The position numbers were made by a program, and so were the translations under genes. Source: Conchocele bisecta (Eukaryota; Mollusca; Bivalvia; Lucinida; Thyasiridae). From it: 64,000 bases of DNA. Positions within the stretch are counted from its first letter, which is position 1. Every line of letters begins with the position of its first letter. The stretch spans positions 6,222,036 to 6,286,035 of the forward strand of contig CM055267.1 in the NCBI GenBank assembly GCA_029237695.1, in the 5' to 3' direction. The notes under the pieces were generated by a model that was not told where the DNA came from, did no database searches, and saw nothing but the letters and a program-made list of their open reading frames with translations. Shown here piece by piece: positions 36,574 through 47,360 of the stretch.

Positions 36574-39500
36574 TCACATAGTATTCATGCAATGCCTCTG
36601 ATCGTTAATTTGTTGCTGGCATACACACATTGACGTGCATTGTAATCCTGATTTCCGGCATTTGCAGCGTTGTGTTTTGCATTGTGTCTGGCATGCACAT
36701 GCTACCATCTCGAGACAACTGTCTGGAATGGGACTCAATGACATCAGTATTGGCTGCAGTCCGGATTCCCCGAGTCTCCATCCCATTTCAGACGGTGAAG
36801 GGAGCTCAGATGTTGGGCAATGTGCATTTCCCTCATATCATCGCTTGATATGAACTCTCATCAAATGGAAAACGGTAGCGCATCACTTGTTGGGGCCATG
36901 GCCTCTGGTCTGCCCATCTTGGAAAACAATATGTGCCGTGCTGCATCAACAGAGTCCGTTCTCTGGACATTATATATTCGGCAGACAAATGCTTCTGAAG
37001 ATTTTATGGTTTCCTCTGTGAGTGCACCAATGCCCAAGTTCTTCAGCAATTTATGGTGCACTTCGAAGACTTTCCATGATGATTGTTTGGTGTGATTCGC
37101 GATGTATGAGGTTGTGTCACACCCAGTTAATGCGTGAAATGCTAACAAGGATTCTGCTGAGCCTCTTGGTAGTTTGTTGAAAACTGCATATCAATGGGTA
37201 TATACGCCGTTTCTTAGATGTGCCAGACATCATCCAGAGATGCTCACATTGCATACGTTCAAAGTGAGACACCAACAGCAGGAGAACATCAGTGTCTCTG
37301 GAGGACACAACAACTGTATTGAAGTGGCTGTGTACGGCATGCAGCACCAATCTCGTGTCTGCTTCTTCTTGTGTGGATTTCAAAGGTGTCAAATCAGTTG
37401 TACATGTTGATGATTTGACCTCGAGTTCCTCTATAAATCCACCGGCAACTACAATGTCTTTATTCCTAGGCGCCTGGGAACACAGTTCCTCAGACAGGAA
37501 ATTTGCTAGATCTGCTTTATTATCAGCTAGTGACAGGAAATTCGACCAGTTCTTTGGAAGAAGTACATCACGGCCTTCCACAAGCCGCCTGATGGGCCGT
37601 GCGCCTTTACTGCGTCGCGTTCTGGTTGTACTCTTGATTGATTCTGCCCTGTATCTGTCGAACACAATATCAATTCTTTGATATTTGGAACCCGCCTTCA
37701 TCACTGTGTTGACGTATATGTCGGCAAGATCTCCAAAGGTCACAGCATCATCAGGCTTTCCAAGAGTTACTACCAATGCCTGTCCATCAATGATAAGGCA
37801 AGATGATGTGTCAGGTAGTTGAATCGTCTCGGGACAGTCTATGCCTTCTGATATGACGTTAGCAAGTACCGACTTGTTTCCTGTGCGTAGTGTACCATTC
37901 ATTTCGGCAAGGGATACAGGGACCGAAGCAGCTCATGCTTGAGTACAGATGGCAAATCAACTGGCCGATCCGCCTCATATGCAGTAATGAGACGCCGGAG
38001 GACATTTCTGTCAGCCTTCAGAACAGTTTTCTTGTCTTTGTCCTTTGTGTGCTTAGCCACTTCATATAAAGTGGCGAATGTTGGGGCGTTATTCCTGCGC
38101 AGAGGTTCATGGAATAAAACATCTGGCTCATCACACTGCTCAGCCACGATCATCCTGTCCTGAACGAATGTCGTTGACTTCTGCTTGTCCAAGCTCCTTG
38201 GCACTTAGTAGTGAATCTTGAATGGACTCTGTTGCTAGGTCTTTCGTAGCAATGTTTTGCAACATATCTGGATGTGATACAGATGCGAACACGCTGAATC
38301 CTTGGAAGGTAGAAAGTAATGAACTCTCGTCAGCATTGTCTCTTGTTTGTCGTGATTTGGTTGCTTCGTTATGAATGTCTGTACTCCCTCGGTGGAGACC
38401 GTACAGTTCATGTGTTTGTTCTGCTATGTGCGATCATCAGGTTAAAGGAGAGCGTCCACCTGCACAGAGCTGTTGTCGTCTTGGTTATACCAATGATACC
38501 ACCTCCCTTTTTGCCTGTGCCGTTTATCCATTCCATGGCCTCGTCGGGATCTACTTGGCTGAACTTTTGTGCAGATCTCTTGACAACAAATTGCCCCTTT
38601 GAAACTCTGATAGAACTGGTTCCGGAAGCTGATGCATCTCCACTAGATACACTGGACCCCATCGTGCATAGTTCAGGTGGTCATATCGCTTGAAGTAGGG
38701 CAACATCAGACTGAACGAGTAAAGATGGAGATTCCAGATGCCATCACGTTGAGCTCGAGTGTATTGTAGTAGTTATTGCGACCATGTCCATATATTGCCA
38801 ACCAGAAGCAAGAAGTTCACATCATCAGATCTATGCTCAACAAATTCATCCAGTAACGTCCTGAACTTTTCCTGATCCAGAAATGTTATCAGTTCAGGAA
38901 TAGTATGTTGGTCGTCATCAGCAGCCATCCTGCCAATGCAAACATGACAGTCCTCGTCCGCATTTGCAACAGATGAGAGAAAGCTTGGCATCAGGAGACG
39001 CCACAGAGCTTGCAAAGTCAGTTTATGTGGCTTTGTTGTATGCCTTTCCTGTCAAAACACGTTCTACAGTGCCTTGTCCGAGGAGACCACTCTCCACCCA
39101 CACCTCAGCTAGTCCGGAACCATTCATATGATCTCCTATCGCTTTGAGGAAGTTCATCGACACATGGAGACCACCAAGGCGAGGTATTAACGTATCCTGG
39201 TATTCGGGAACAGACCACTTCAGCTCCATAAGTCTACAGTACAGCGCTTGGTCGACTGTGAGGACTGTATGTTCCTGTCCAAAATGTGAAGATATTGCCA
39301 TGCATCTCTTCACGGCGGTATTCAAAGTATCCATTTCGTGAGCGGGGCAAGGATTATAGGCAGATATCCTACAGCTGTCTGGTCTGGTTCCTCTGATGAC
39401 AATGACTGGTTGAATACTGTCCAAGAAGCTTTTATTTCTGAATTTTGACGACGCATGAAGAAAGCTAGTTCTGTTGCTTTTGCTTTTCTTGCACACTCAT

Positions 39501-41214
39501 TGTCCTCCCATATTTGCTGAAGTATTATTCGTCGATGGTGCTGTGAATGTTGGCTTGCATGTTCCATGCTTTATACTGACAGGATGCAGCTTCTCAAGGG
39601 CATTTGGCACAATCAAAGTATGTCTTGTCGACAGCTCGAGATTTTTCAAAGAGACGTCAGTTGTTTGGCCTCGCTGCCATGCTGCCATTTGAGTTGCATG
39701 GAAAGTATTCTTTCCATCGAGTGTTTCATCAAGGATGTCAATGTTATCACATGTGTAATGGATGAATTTATTTGCCACAATGTTTGGTGGAATGACAGCA
39801 CCAGTTGCTTGGTCCAATGATTTGAGAGTACTCTCAGCCAATGAAGTGCAACTTGCAACACCTGCTCATAACTCAAACAATGCCCTGCCTTGTTGAATAA
39901 TCGTACCAGGTCTTTTGACCGTGTGGCTTGATGAAGAGTACTTGCGAGACCAACATGTTTTGGAGTCCATTTCTTGCCACCACTGACACAGTAAACTAGA
40001 TCTTGTGCCAAACTCAGAACTCTGCTCTGAACATGTTCTTCATTGTTCCCACTGCTATCATCGTCAAGGGATGCTTGGCCACCGACGATCAGTCTCAGTA
40101 GCATATATAAACTATCTGGAACGCATGCTATAGCATCTTCTTCACTGACAGAGAACCCTTTGTGTCCTGGCGTTTCCATCATGTCTCCACGGATCTTCAA
40201 GAGCTACATGAACAAGTGATAGGAAAGTGTCATCCTTTGTGCTATATTTAGGAAAAGCTAACTTCTCGCTCTCCTGTGTGTCTACTTCCATCTTCAAAAC
40301 TGATGTTGGCTGGTACTCAGTGGGAATCAGTACTGTTTTTCGTTCCGATATACACCTGTCTAGAGGTTGAAAGAAAAAAATTGAAATATCCCCAAGCTGT
40401 GACTGCAAATTTTCCTTGAATGTCCCTCTTCTGCTTTGATAGGACTGCTGAATCGTGGTTGACGATTCTTCAGCAAGCTCCTTATACCTTTTCCCATACA
40501 TCATCGAGAAGAATCACGTGTCCTTTGTCAGCTGATTGGCGGAGCTCCTGGCAAAGCCATATCATAGCAAGGTCTGTATTTGATGATTCCAGCTTTGTTT
40601 TGGATGTAGACCTGTTGAATGCGCTGAGACAATTCAGATGGTATTTGGCCTCAGCTGCAATTAAGTCAATAACTCCTGCCAATCGAAGGCCAACTTCGTA
40701 GTCAAGATGTGATGCTTGAATTATTTGGTCACTCATTTGCGTAGTCATGACCGAGATCAGTCGTGACTTCTTACTTGTAGTTGTTTGACAGAATATGCAA
40801 AGGCTCCAGTTGACTCGCTGCACACCTTTTCGTAATGAACGCCTCTCACATGTACCACCTGGAACACTTGTGCTGCAACATTCTCCCTCTGTTGAAACAA
40901 ACATCAGTCTGTGTCTTTCGAAGACGTTCTATTTTACCCTTGTGTGTGAAGCCGGCATAGCACAGTTTGTGCCACACAAGAGATATGGGTGTGGCAGAAC
41001 CTAATGCAGTCTCAATCCGATCAATTACGTCTATATGTTTGGAGTCCCTCAATTTCTTTCTGCTACATGCTGCATGCCTGACTGTTGTCAGTCCATGTTC
41101 AGTTGCTTCACTCAGGTTTGTTTTGGGTTTATGCGCTTGGCAGAAAATGCACTGGCTGTAGTCTACAGGTGACGGTCTCTTCAAGCTAATCATGGGATCC
41201 ATTGTAGCCCACAA
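36574..41214 (-). pseudogene. Academ-like transposase with XPG/FEN nuclease and Cys8 finger, broken by about ten frameshifts
   Basis: Reading down from 41214, fragments change frame about ten times but follow one another as a single protein of roughly 1,500 residues. The N-terminus has CIFCQ motifs at 41150 and 40800 and AEAKYHLNC at 40640. A central region carries SLAQDLVYCVSGGKKWTPKH (40010) and FIHYTCDNIDILDETLDGKN (39750). VDPDEAMEWINGTGKKGGG is at 38550. The XPG-like nuclease follows: IDGQALVV (37790), IDIVFDRYRAESIKS (37670), STQEEADTRLVLHA (37370), VVVSSRDTDVLLLLV (37310), FHALTGCDTTSY (37140). A final cysteine cluster (CACQTQC, then CKC, C, CVC; 36600-36705) has eight Cys, matching the Cys8 finger of Academ. 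Acidic nuclease residues remain, but the frame is destroyed. Confidence 0.85.
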
Positions 41215-41579
41215 ACAATCCCTTTTATAAGCGTATGTAACTAGAACAACGCCGGTATGTATTTAGTATGTAATAAAATATCGTGTTTCGGTAAGGCACA
41301 ACAAGTGTGATCTTTTCAAAATTCGATAATACACATAGTATAGTAGCATACGTATAAATGATAGCGATGATGCATTCTAGAGGGCCAATGCGATAAATTT
41401 TACTACAACCGAAAAAAATGATAGCGCTGTTGAGATTTGAACACTAATGGAAATTTTTTTTTAGTAATAAATGACTGCAGATGTTGAGTCAGTGACATCT
41501 ATTTTGTTGTTGTTGCTATTGTTGTTGTCGTTATATATACGATGTTGATTATATCCAGGCGCTGTATTTCATGAATTGA

Positions 41580-42447
41580 GCATAAAGTTGCTACAGAAAA
41601 TGTGTGCACATCCCCTCAAAATTACAATCATAAACAAATATGAGACGCGCCGCGACATAACGTACCTTCGGTATTTGGAATTTTCGCCGTAAATGGTTTG
41701 GAAAATTGAACGTAATTTGTACAATTTGACGAAAATTGCAGAGCAAATGCTGAATTTAATTCCGCATTTGCTCTGAAATTTGCGTCAAATTCTGAAGTCA
41801 TTTGCAGGAATAATGTTCAATTTTCACAACCTTTTACGGCGAAAATTCCAGATACCCGAAGGTACGTTATGTCGCGGCGCGCTCATATGTATATTCAAGT
41901 GCAATTTATACATTGTAGTAATTTCAATATTTTGGCGGCCATGTTGGACTTTTTCGCAATTTGAATTTCGTTTATACTATTAACAAATAGAGAAATATAC
42001 TTATCATGCTCATTAAAACAGACAGCATGCGGACATGCCATCAAAAGTACAACCAAAATGTCTGTTCAAGTGAGTTTATAGTATTTTTTCATATTTTTGG
42101 CGGCCATCTTGGATTTTCATAAAAGCAAGCCCATTATCAATCCACACCCAGGAGATTTTGATACTCGATGACATGTTCTAACAGAAAAATACAAAGAAAT
42201 TATGGTGATGAAAAAATGCACTCGGCAACTAGTAGTGCTTGTCCCAAGACAGTGCCGAAAATTGTCGATTTGGCAGCCATTTTGTTTATGCTAATTAGAT
42301 GGTCAAGACCTCAAAATTCAGCTTGGCAACCGGGCTAGTCGAATTCAGCATACCTTAATTATGTTAAAAAGTCAGGTTGCCAACTTTTACTAAAAAATGC
42401 TTCTAGACTCTTATACAGGGCCCTTTTCTAGAAACATGTCTTGTCTA
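41580..42447. repeat. Right TIR of the Academ-like element, enlarged by a nested MITE
   Basis: It is the reverse complement of 35592-36200, with TTGGCGGCCATGTTGG (41932), TTGGCGGCCATCTTGG (42097) and TTTGGCAGCCATTTTG (42267) as matching unit words. The nested MITE accounts for about 240 bp of extra length. Confidence 0.78.
41646..41881. mobile_element. Palindromic MITE nested in the right TIR
   Basis: The left end CGCGCCGCGACATAACGTAC continues CTTCGG...GGAATTTTCGCCGTAAA. The right end is the inverse, TTTACGGCGAAAATTCC...GGTACGTTATGTCGCGGCGC. Arms of about 70 bp make it almost fully self-complementary. The matching left TIR (near 36140) reads straight through ACATATTTCTTTATG, which shows the empty site. 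CATAT on both sides may be the target duplication. Confidence 0.85.
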
Positions 42448-42870
42448 TAAGTAATTCAAGAGGAAATATAGGTCAAGGTCAAATATAGATCAGGGGTTAT
42501 TGATGTGCATCACTAGGAGATGAAGTTGTCCAAGTATGGTGGGTGTAGGGCCAGTAGTATTGCATATACAAACTTGACTAAAAACCTTAACCAAGGTTGA
42601 CTAAAAACCTTAACCAAGGGGAATTAACCAAGTAATTCAAGAGGAAATGTAGGTGAAGGTCAAATATAGATCAGGGGTTATTGATGTACATCACTAGGAG
42701 ATGAAGTTGTCCAAGTATGGTGGGTGTAGGGCCAGTAGTATTCCATATACAAGCTTGACTAAAAACCTTAACCAAGGCGTGACGTGACGGTGACGCCGAC
42801 GCCGACACCGACGCCGACGCCGGGGTGACAACATAAGCTCTACTTATTCTTCGAATAGTCGAGCTAAAAA

Positions 42871-43347
42871 CTTTTAACCAAAAAACTTTAACCAGACGTA
42901 CGTTAAAAAGTTAACGTTGAAAATGGCTAAGTCAATTACGTAGAAATAATAGGTGAAGGTAAACAAAATGGTCACATGTTGGATAGTTGTATGTGGTAGG
43001 CACCCCTTGGTTATGAAGCTGTGAAAGTTTGGTGGTCCTAGGTGGTACAGTACCAAAGAAATGGACTTAAACACAAAAACTTAACATTGTAAACGCGAAA
43101 ACTTAACATTGAAAATGGCTAAGTCGACTGCGCGGAAAAAATGGGTCAAGTTAAAAAAAAAGTAACATGTTGGATAGTGATATGTGGTGGGCACCCATTG
43201 ATTATGAAGCTGTGAAAGTTTGGTGGTCCTAGGTGGTACAGTACCAAAGAAATGGACTTAAACACGAAAACTTAACATTGTAAACGCGAAAACTTAACAT
43301 TGAAAATGGCTAAGTTGACTGCGCGGAAAAAATGGGTCAAGTTAAAA
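42871..43347. repeat. B-type right half plus two family I units
   Basis: It starts CTTTTAACCAAAAAACTTTA, the continuation of the sequence cut at 32858. It then has ATGGCTAAGTCAATTACG, GTTGGATAGTTGTATGTGG and GAAGCTGTGAAAGTTTGGTG units, about 190 bp each. Confidence 0.75.
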
Positions 43348-45793
43348 ACAAGAAACGAGGCAAAGCCACGAAGGCCAGGTTTTTTCCAAGCATGGACACT
43401 TGGATAACATAATTATACCCACTTTTTGTAGACTAGATGGCCGTGGCCTGCATGTCGCGCCTTGGGGCGAGGCATGGACACTAAACAAGAGCTCCGCGGA
43501 GCAAAATGTTCCGCCTGGCGCAGTTTGATAGTATATAAGGAGCTTGTAATAACCTTGGGGTTAGTGAGCACCATGGGCTTTCTGTAGAATGATGCGGGAT
43601 GTTGTTACAAATGCATGTATGGAATATTAAAGCATAAACTGAGCGTTCACTTTTCCAAACATGTAAATTTCTAAGTCAGTGACCTTGACCTTTGGGGTTA
43701 GCGGGCACCATGGGCTTTATGTAGAATGATGCGGGATGTTGTTACAAATGCATATATGGAATATTAAAGCATAAACTGAGCGTTAACTTTTCCAAACACG
43801 TGAATTTCTAAGTCAGTGACCTTGACCTTTGGGGTCAGCGGGCACCATGGGCTTTCTGTAGAATGATGCGGGATGTTGTTACAAATGCATGTATGAAATA
43901 TTAAAGCATAAACTGAGCGTTAATTTTTCCAAACACGGAAATTTCTAAGTCAGTGACCTTGACCTTTGGGGTTAGCGGGCACCATGGGCTTTCTGTAGAA
44001 TTATGGGCTTTCTGTAGAATGATGCAGGATGTTGTTACAAATGCATGTATGGAATATTAAAGCATAAACTGAGCGTTAATTTCTAAGTCAGTGACCTTGA
44101 CCTTTGGGGATAGCGGGCACCATGGGCTTTCTGTAGAATGATGCAGGATGTTGTTACAAATGCATATATGGAATATTAAAGCATAAACTGAGCGTTAACT
44201 TTTCCAAACACGGAAATTTCTAAGTCAGTGACCTTGACCTTTGGGGTTAGCGGGCACTATGGGCTTTCTGTAGAATGATGCGGGATGTTGTTACAAATGC
44301 ATGTATGGAACATTAAAGTATAAACTGAGCGTTAATTTTTCCAAACATGGAAATCAGTGACCTTGACCTTTGGGGTTAGCGGGCACCATGGGCTTTCTGT
44401 AGAATGATGGGCTTTCTGTAGTATGATGCGGGATGTTGTTACAAATGCATGTATGGAATATTAAAGCATAAACTGAGCGTTAATTTCTAAGTCAGCGACT
44501 TTGACCTTTGGGGTTTGCGGGCACCATGGGCTTTCTGTAGAATGATAGAGGATGTTGTTACAAATGCATGTATGAAATATTAAATCATAAAATGAGCGTT
44601 AATTTTTCCAAACACGGAAATTTCTAAGTCAGTGACCTTGACCTTTGGGGTTAGCGGGCACCATGGGCTTTCTGTAGAATGATGCGGGATGTTGTTACAA
44701 ATGCATGTATGGGATATTAAACCATAAAGTGAGCGTTAATTTGTGCAAACACGGAAATTTGTAAGTCAGTGACCTTGACCTTTGGGGTTATTTGGGGTTA
44801 GCGGGCACCATGGGCTTTCTGTAGAATGATGCGGGATGTTGTTACAAATGCATGTATGGAATATTAAACCATAAAGTGAGCGTTAATTTGTGCAAACACG
44901 TGAATTTCTAAGTCAGTGACCTTCACCTTTGGGGTTATTTGGGATTAGTGGGCACCATGGGCTTTCTGTAGAATGATGCGGGATGTTGTTACAAATGCAT
45001 GTATGGAATATTAAACCATAAAGTGAGCGTTAATTTTTCCAAACACGGAAGTTTCTAAATCAGTGACCTTGACCTTTGGGGTTATTTGGGGTTAGCGGGC
45101 ACCATGGGCTTTCTGTAGAATGATGCGGGATGTTGTTACAAATGCATGTATGGAGTATTAAACCATAAAGTGAGCGTTAATTTTTCCAAACACGGACATT
45201 TCTAAGTCAGTGACCTTGACCTTTGGGGTTAGCGGGCACCATGGGCTTTCTGTAGAATGATGCGGGATGTTGTTACAAATGCATGTATGGAATATTAAAG
45301 CATTCCATTGAGGGAAACAGAAGTTACAATGAAAATTAACCTGAGCGTTAAGTTTTAGAAACAGAGCTAAACGCAAAAACTTAACGTTGAATGCATGTGA
45401 AAAGTAGGTCAATGAACCATGAAAAGTAGGTGAAGGTGACATGGGCTCCCTCTGTGTGAGATGGTTACACCACAGTGTTGATGTATACCAAGTATGGAGG
45501 TCGTAGGAGTTATAGTTTTGTGGAAAGTGAGCTAAACGCAAAAACTTAACGTGAAATGTTGACGCCGCCGCCGACGACGACGACGCCGCCGACGCCGCCG
45601 ACGCCGCCGACGCCGCCGACGCCGCCGACGGAAAAGCTATGCCTATGTCCCGCTTCTGCTAAAGCAGGTGGGACAAAAAATAGATATAGTAGATGGAAAA
45701 ACCTTAACGAAAAAACTTTAACCGGACACACGGACGGACGGACGTATGCCAAAATGCCGACGATATCGCGCTTTCCGCAAGCGGGTGCGACAA
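43348..45793. mobile_element. Family F repeat split by family H
   Basis: The left part 43348-43484 ends GGCATGGACACTA and the right part 45681-45793 starts AATAGATATAGTAGATGG. Joined, they equal the uninterrupted F copies at 32367 and 46691. Confidence 0.8.
43485..45680. mobile_element. ACAAGA-type repeat, family H, with 12 tandem units of about 140 bp
   Basis: Head ACAAGAGCTCCGCGGAGC, a perfect 12-bp palindrome, then TGTTCCGCCTGG. End (GACGCC)n, TGTCCCGCTTCTGCTAAAGC and AGGTGGGACAAAAAA, the inverse of the 5' word with two changes. The body has twelve units with CAGTGACCTTGACCTTTGGG and CACCATGGGCTTTCTGTAGA. Several units carry extra copies of short internal words (GGGGTTATTT). No coding evidence. 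Confidence 0.82.
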
Positions 45794-47360
45794 TGATGAT
45801 AAACACCCATGTGAAGTATCAAGGTAATGGGTGAAGCAGTTGCAGAGATATAGTACACAAAAAAACTTTAACAAATAAATTCAAAGTAATTTGACCTTGA
45901 CATTGCGCACAAGGGCCGCACGGTTGGGGGTTAGAGTGAAAATATGGACGATGATAAACACCCATGTGAAGTTTCAAGGTAATGGGCGAAGCAGTTGCAG
46001 AGATATAGTATAACAAAAAAGTTTTAACCAAAAAATTTAACCAGACGTACGTTAAAAAGTTAACGTTGAAAATGGAAAGTCAATTACGTAGAAATAATAG
46101 GTGAAGGAAAAACAAGAAACGAGGCAAAGCCACGAAGGCCAGGTTTTTTCCAAGCATGGACACTTGGATAACATAATTATACCCACTTTTTGTAGACTAG
46201 ATGGCCGTGGCCTGCATGTCGCGCCTTGGGGCGAGGCATGGACACAAAAAAAATAGATATAGTAGATGGAAAAACTTTAACGAAAAAACTTTAACCGGAC
46301 ACACGGACGTACGGACGGACGTATGCCAAAATGCCGACGATATCGCGCTTTCCGCAAGCGGGTGCGACAATGATGATAAACACCCATGTGAAGTATCAAG
46401 GTAATGGGTGAAGCAGTTGCAGAGATATAGTACACGAAAAAACTTTAACAAATAAATTCAAAGTAATTTGACCTTGACATTGCGCACAGTGGCCGCATGG
46501 TTGGGGGTTAGAGTGAAAATATGGACGATGATAAACACCCATGTGAAGTTTCAAGGTAATGGGCGAAGCAGTTGCAGAGATATAGTATAACAAAAAATGT
46601 TTTAACAAAAAAATTTAACCAGACGTACGTTAAAAAGTTAACGTTGAAAATGGCTAAGTCAATTACGTAGAAATAATAGGTGAAGGTAAAACAAGAAACG
46701 AGGCAAAGCCACGAAGGCCAGGTTTTTTCCAAGCATAGACACTTGGATAACATAATTATACCCACTTTTTGTAGACTAGATGGCCGTGGCCTGCATGTCG
46801 CGCCTTGGGGCGAGGCATGGACACTAAAAAAATAGATATAGTAGATGGAAAAACTTTAACCAAAACACTTTAACCGGACACACGGACATATGGACGGACA
46901 TATGCCAAAATGCTGACTATATCGCACTTTCCGCAAGCGGGTGCGCGACAATGATGATAAACACCCATGTGAAGTATCAAGGTAATGGGTGAAGCAGTTG
47001 CAGAGATATAGTACACGAAAAAACTTTAACAAAAAAATTCAAAGTAATTTGACCTTGACATTGGGCACAGGGGCCGCACGGTTGGGGGGTAGAATGAAAA
47101 TATGGATGATGATAAACACCCATGTGAAGTTTCAAGGTAATGGGCGAAGCAGTTGCAGAGATATAGTATAACGAAAAACTTTTAACAAAAAAACTTTAAC
47201 CAGACGTACGTTAAAAAGTTAACGTTGAAAATGGCTAAGTCAATTACGTAGAAATAATAGGTGAAGGTAAAAAAAATGGTCACATGTTGGATAGTTGTAT
47301 GTGGTGGGCACCCCTTGGTTATGAAGCTGTGAAAGTTTGGTGGTCCTAGATATATGGAGA
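45794..47360. repeat. Alternating B bodies and two F copies
   Basis: B units (TGATGATAAACACCCATGTG, GACCTTGACATTG, GAGATATAGTATAAC) run at 45794-46111, 46371-46690 and 46952-47230, separated by F copies at 46112-46370 and 46691-46951. The regular alternation suggests local amplification of an F+B unit of about 580 bp. Confidence 0.75.

Larger units (their letters stand above)
35592..42447 (-). mobile_element. Academ-like DNA transposon, 6.86 kb, with long terminal inverted repeats
   Basis: Both tips read TAGAC/GTCTA. Inward, the ends match as inverted repeats over roughly 600 bp, for example TAGAAGCATTTTTTAGTAAA and AGTTGGCAACCTGACTTTTT on the left and their complements near 42360-42410. The same TAAGTAA flanks both sides (35585-35591 and 42448-42454). 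Since the target array contains both TTAAGTAATT and TTAAGTAAGTAATT, the duplication is either 7 bp or a 3-bp TAA; Academ elements are known for 3-4 bp. The interior encodes one decayed XPG-nuclease transposase on the minus strand. Confidence 0.83.
32859..42870. mobile_element. ACAAGA-type repeat, family G, inflated by an Academ-like insertion
   Basis: Head ACAAGAGCTGTAGGAGAACA with a GCTGT/ACAGC stem, then TAGCTCGACTA. End (GACGCC)n, AGCTCTACTTATTCTTCGAA and TAGTCGAGCTAAAAA, so TAGCTCGACTA is inverted at the 3' end. The body has about nine units of 158 bp or less (33130-34370) with TTTGACCTTTGACCTTCAAC, then about eight longer units (34370-35590) with CTTAACCAAGG and TAGGTCAAGGTCAAATATAG. Two or more further units follow at 42448-42775. 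Without the inserted transposon the element is about 3.15 kb. Confidence 0.82.
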
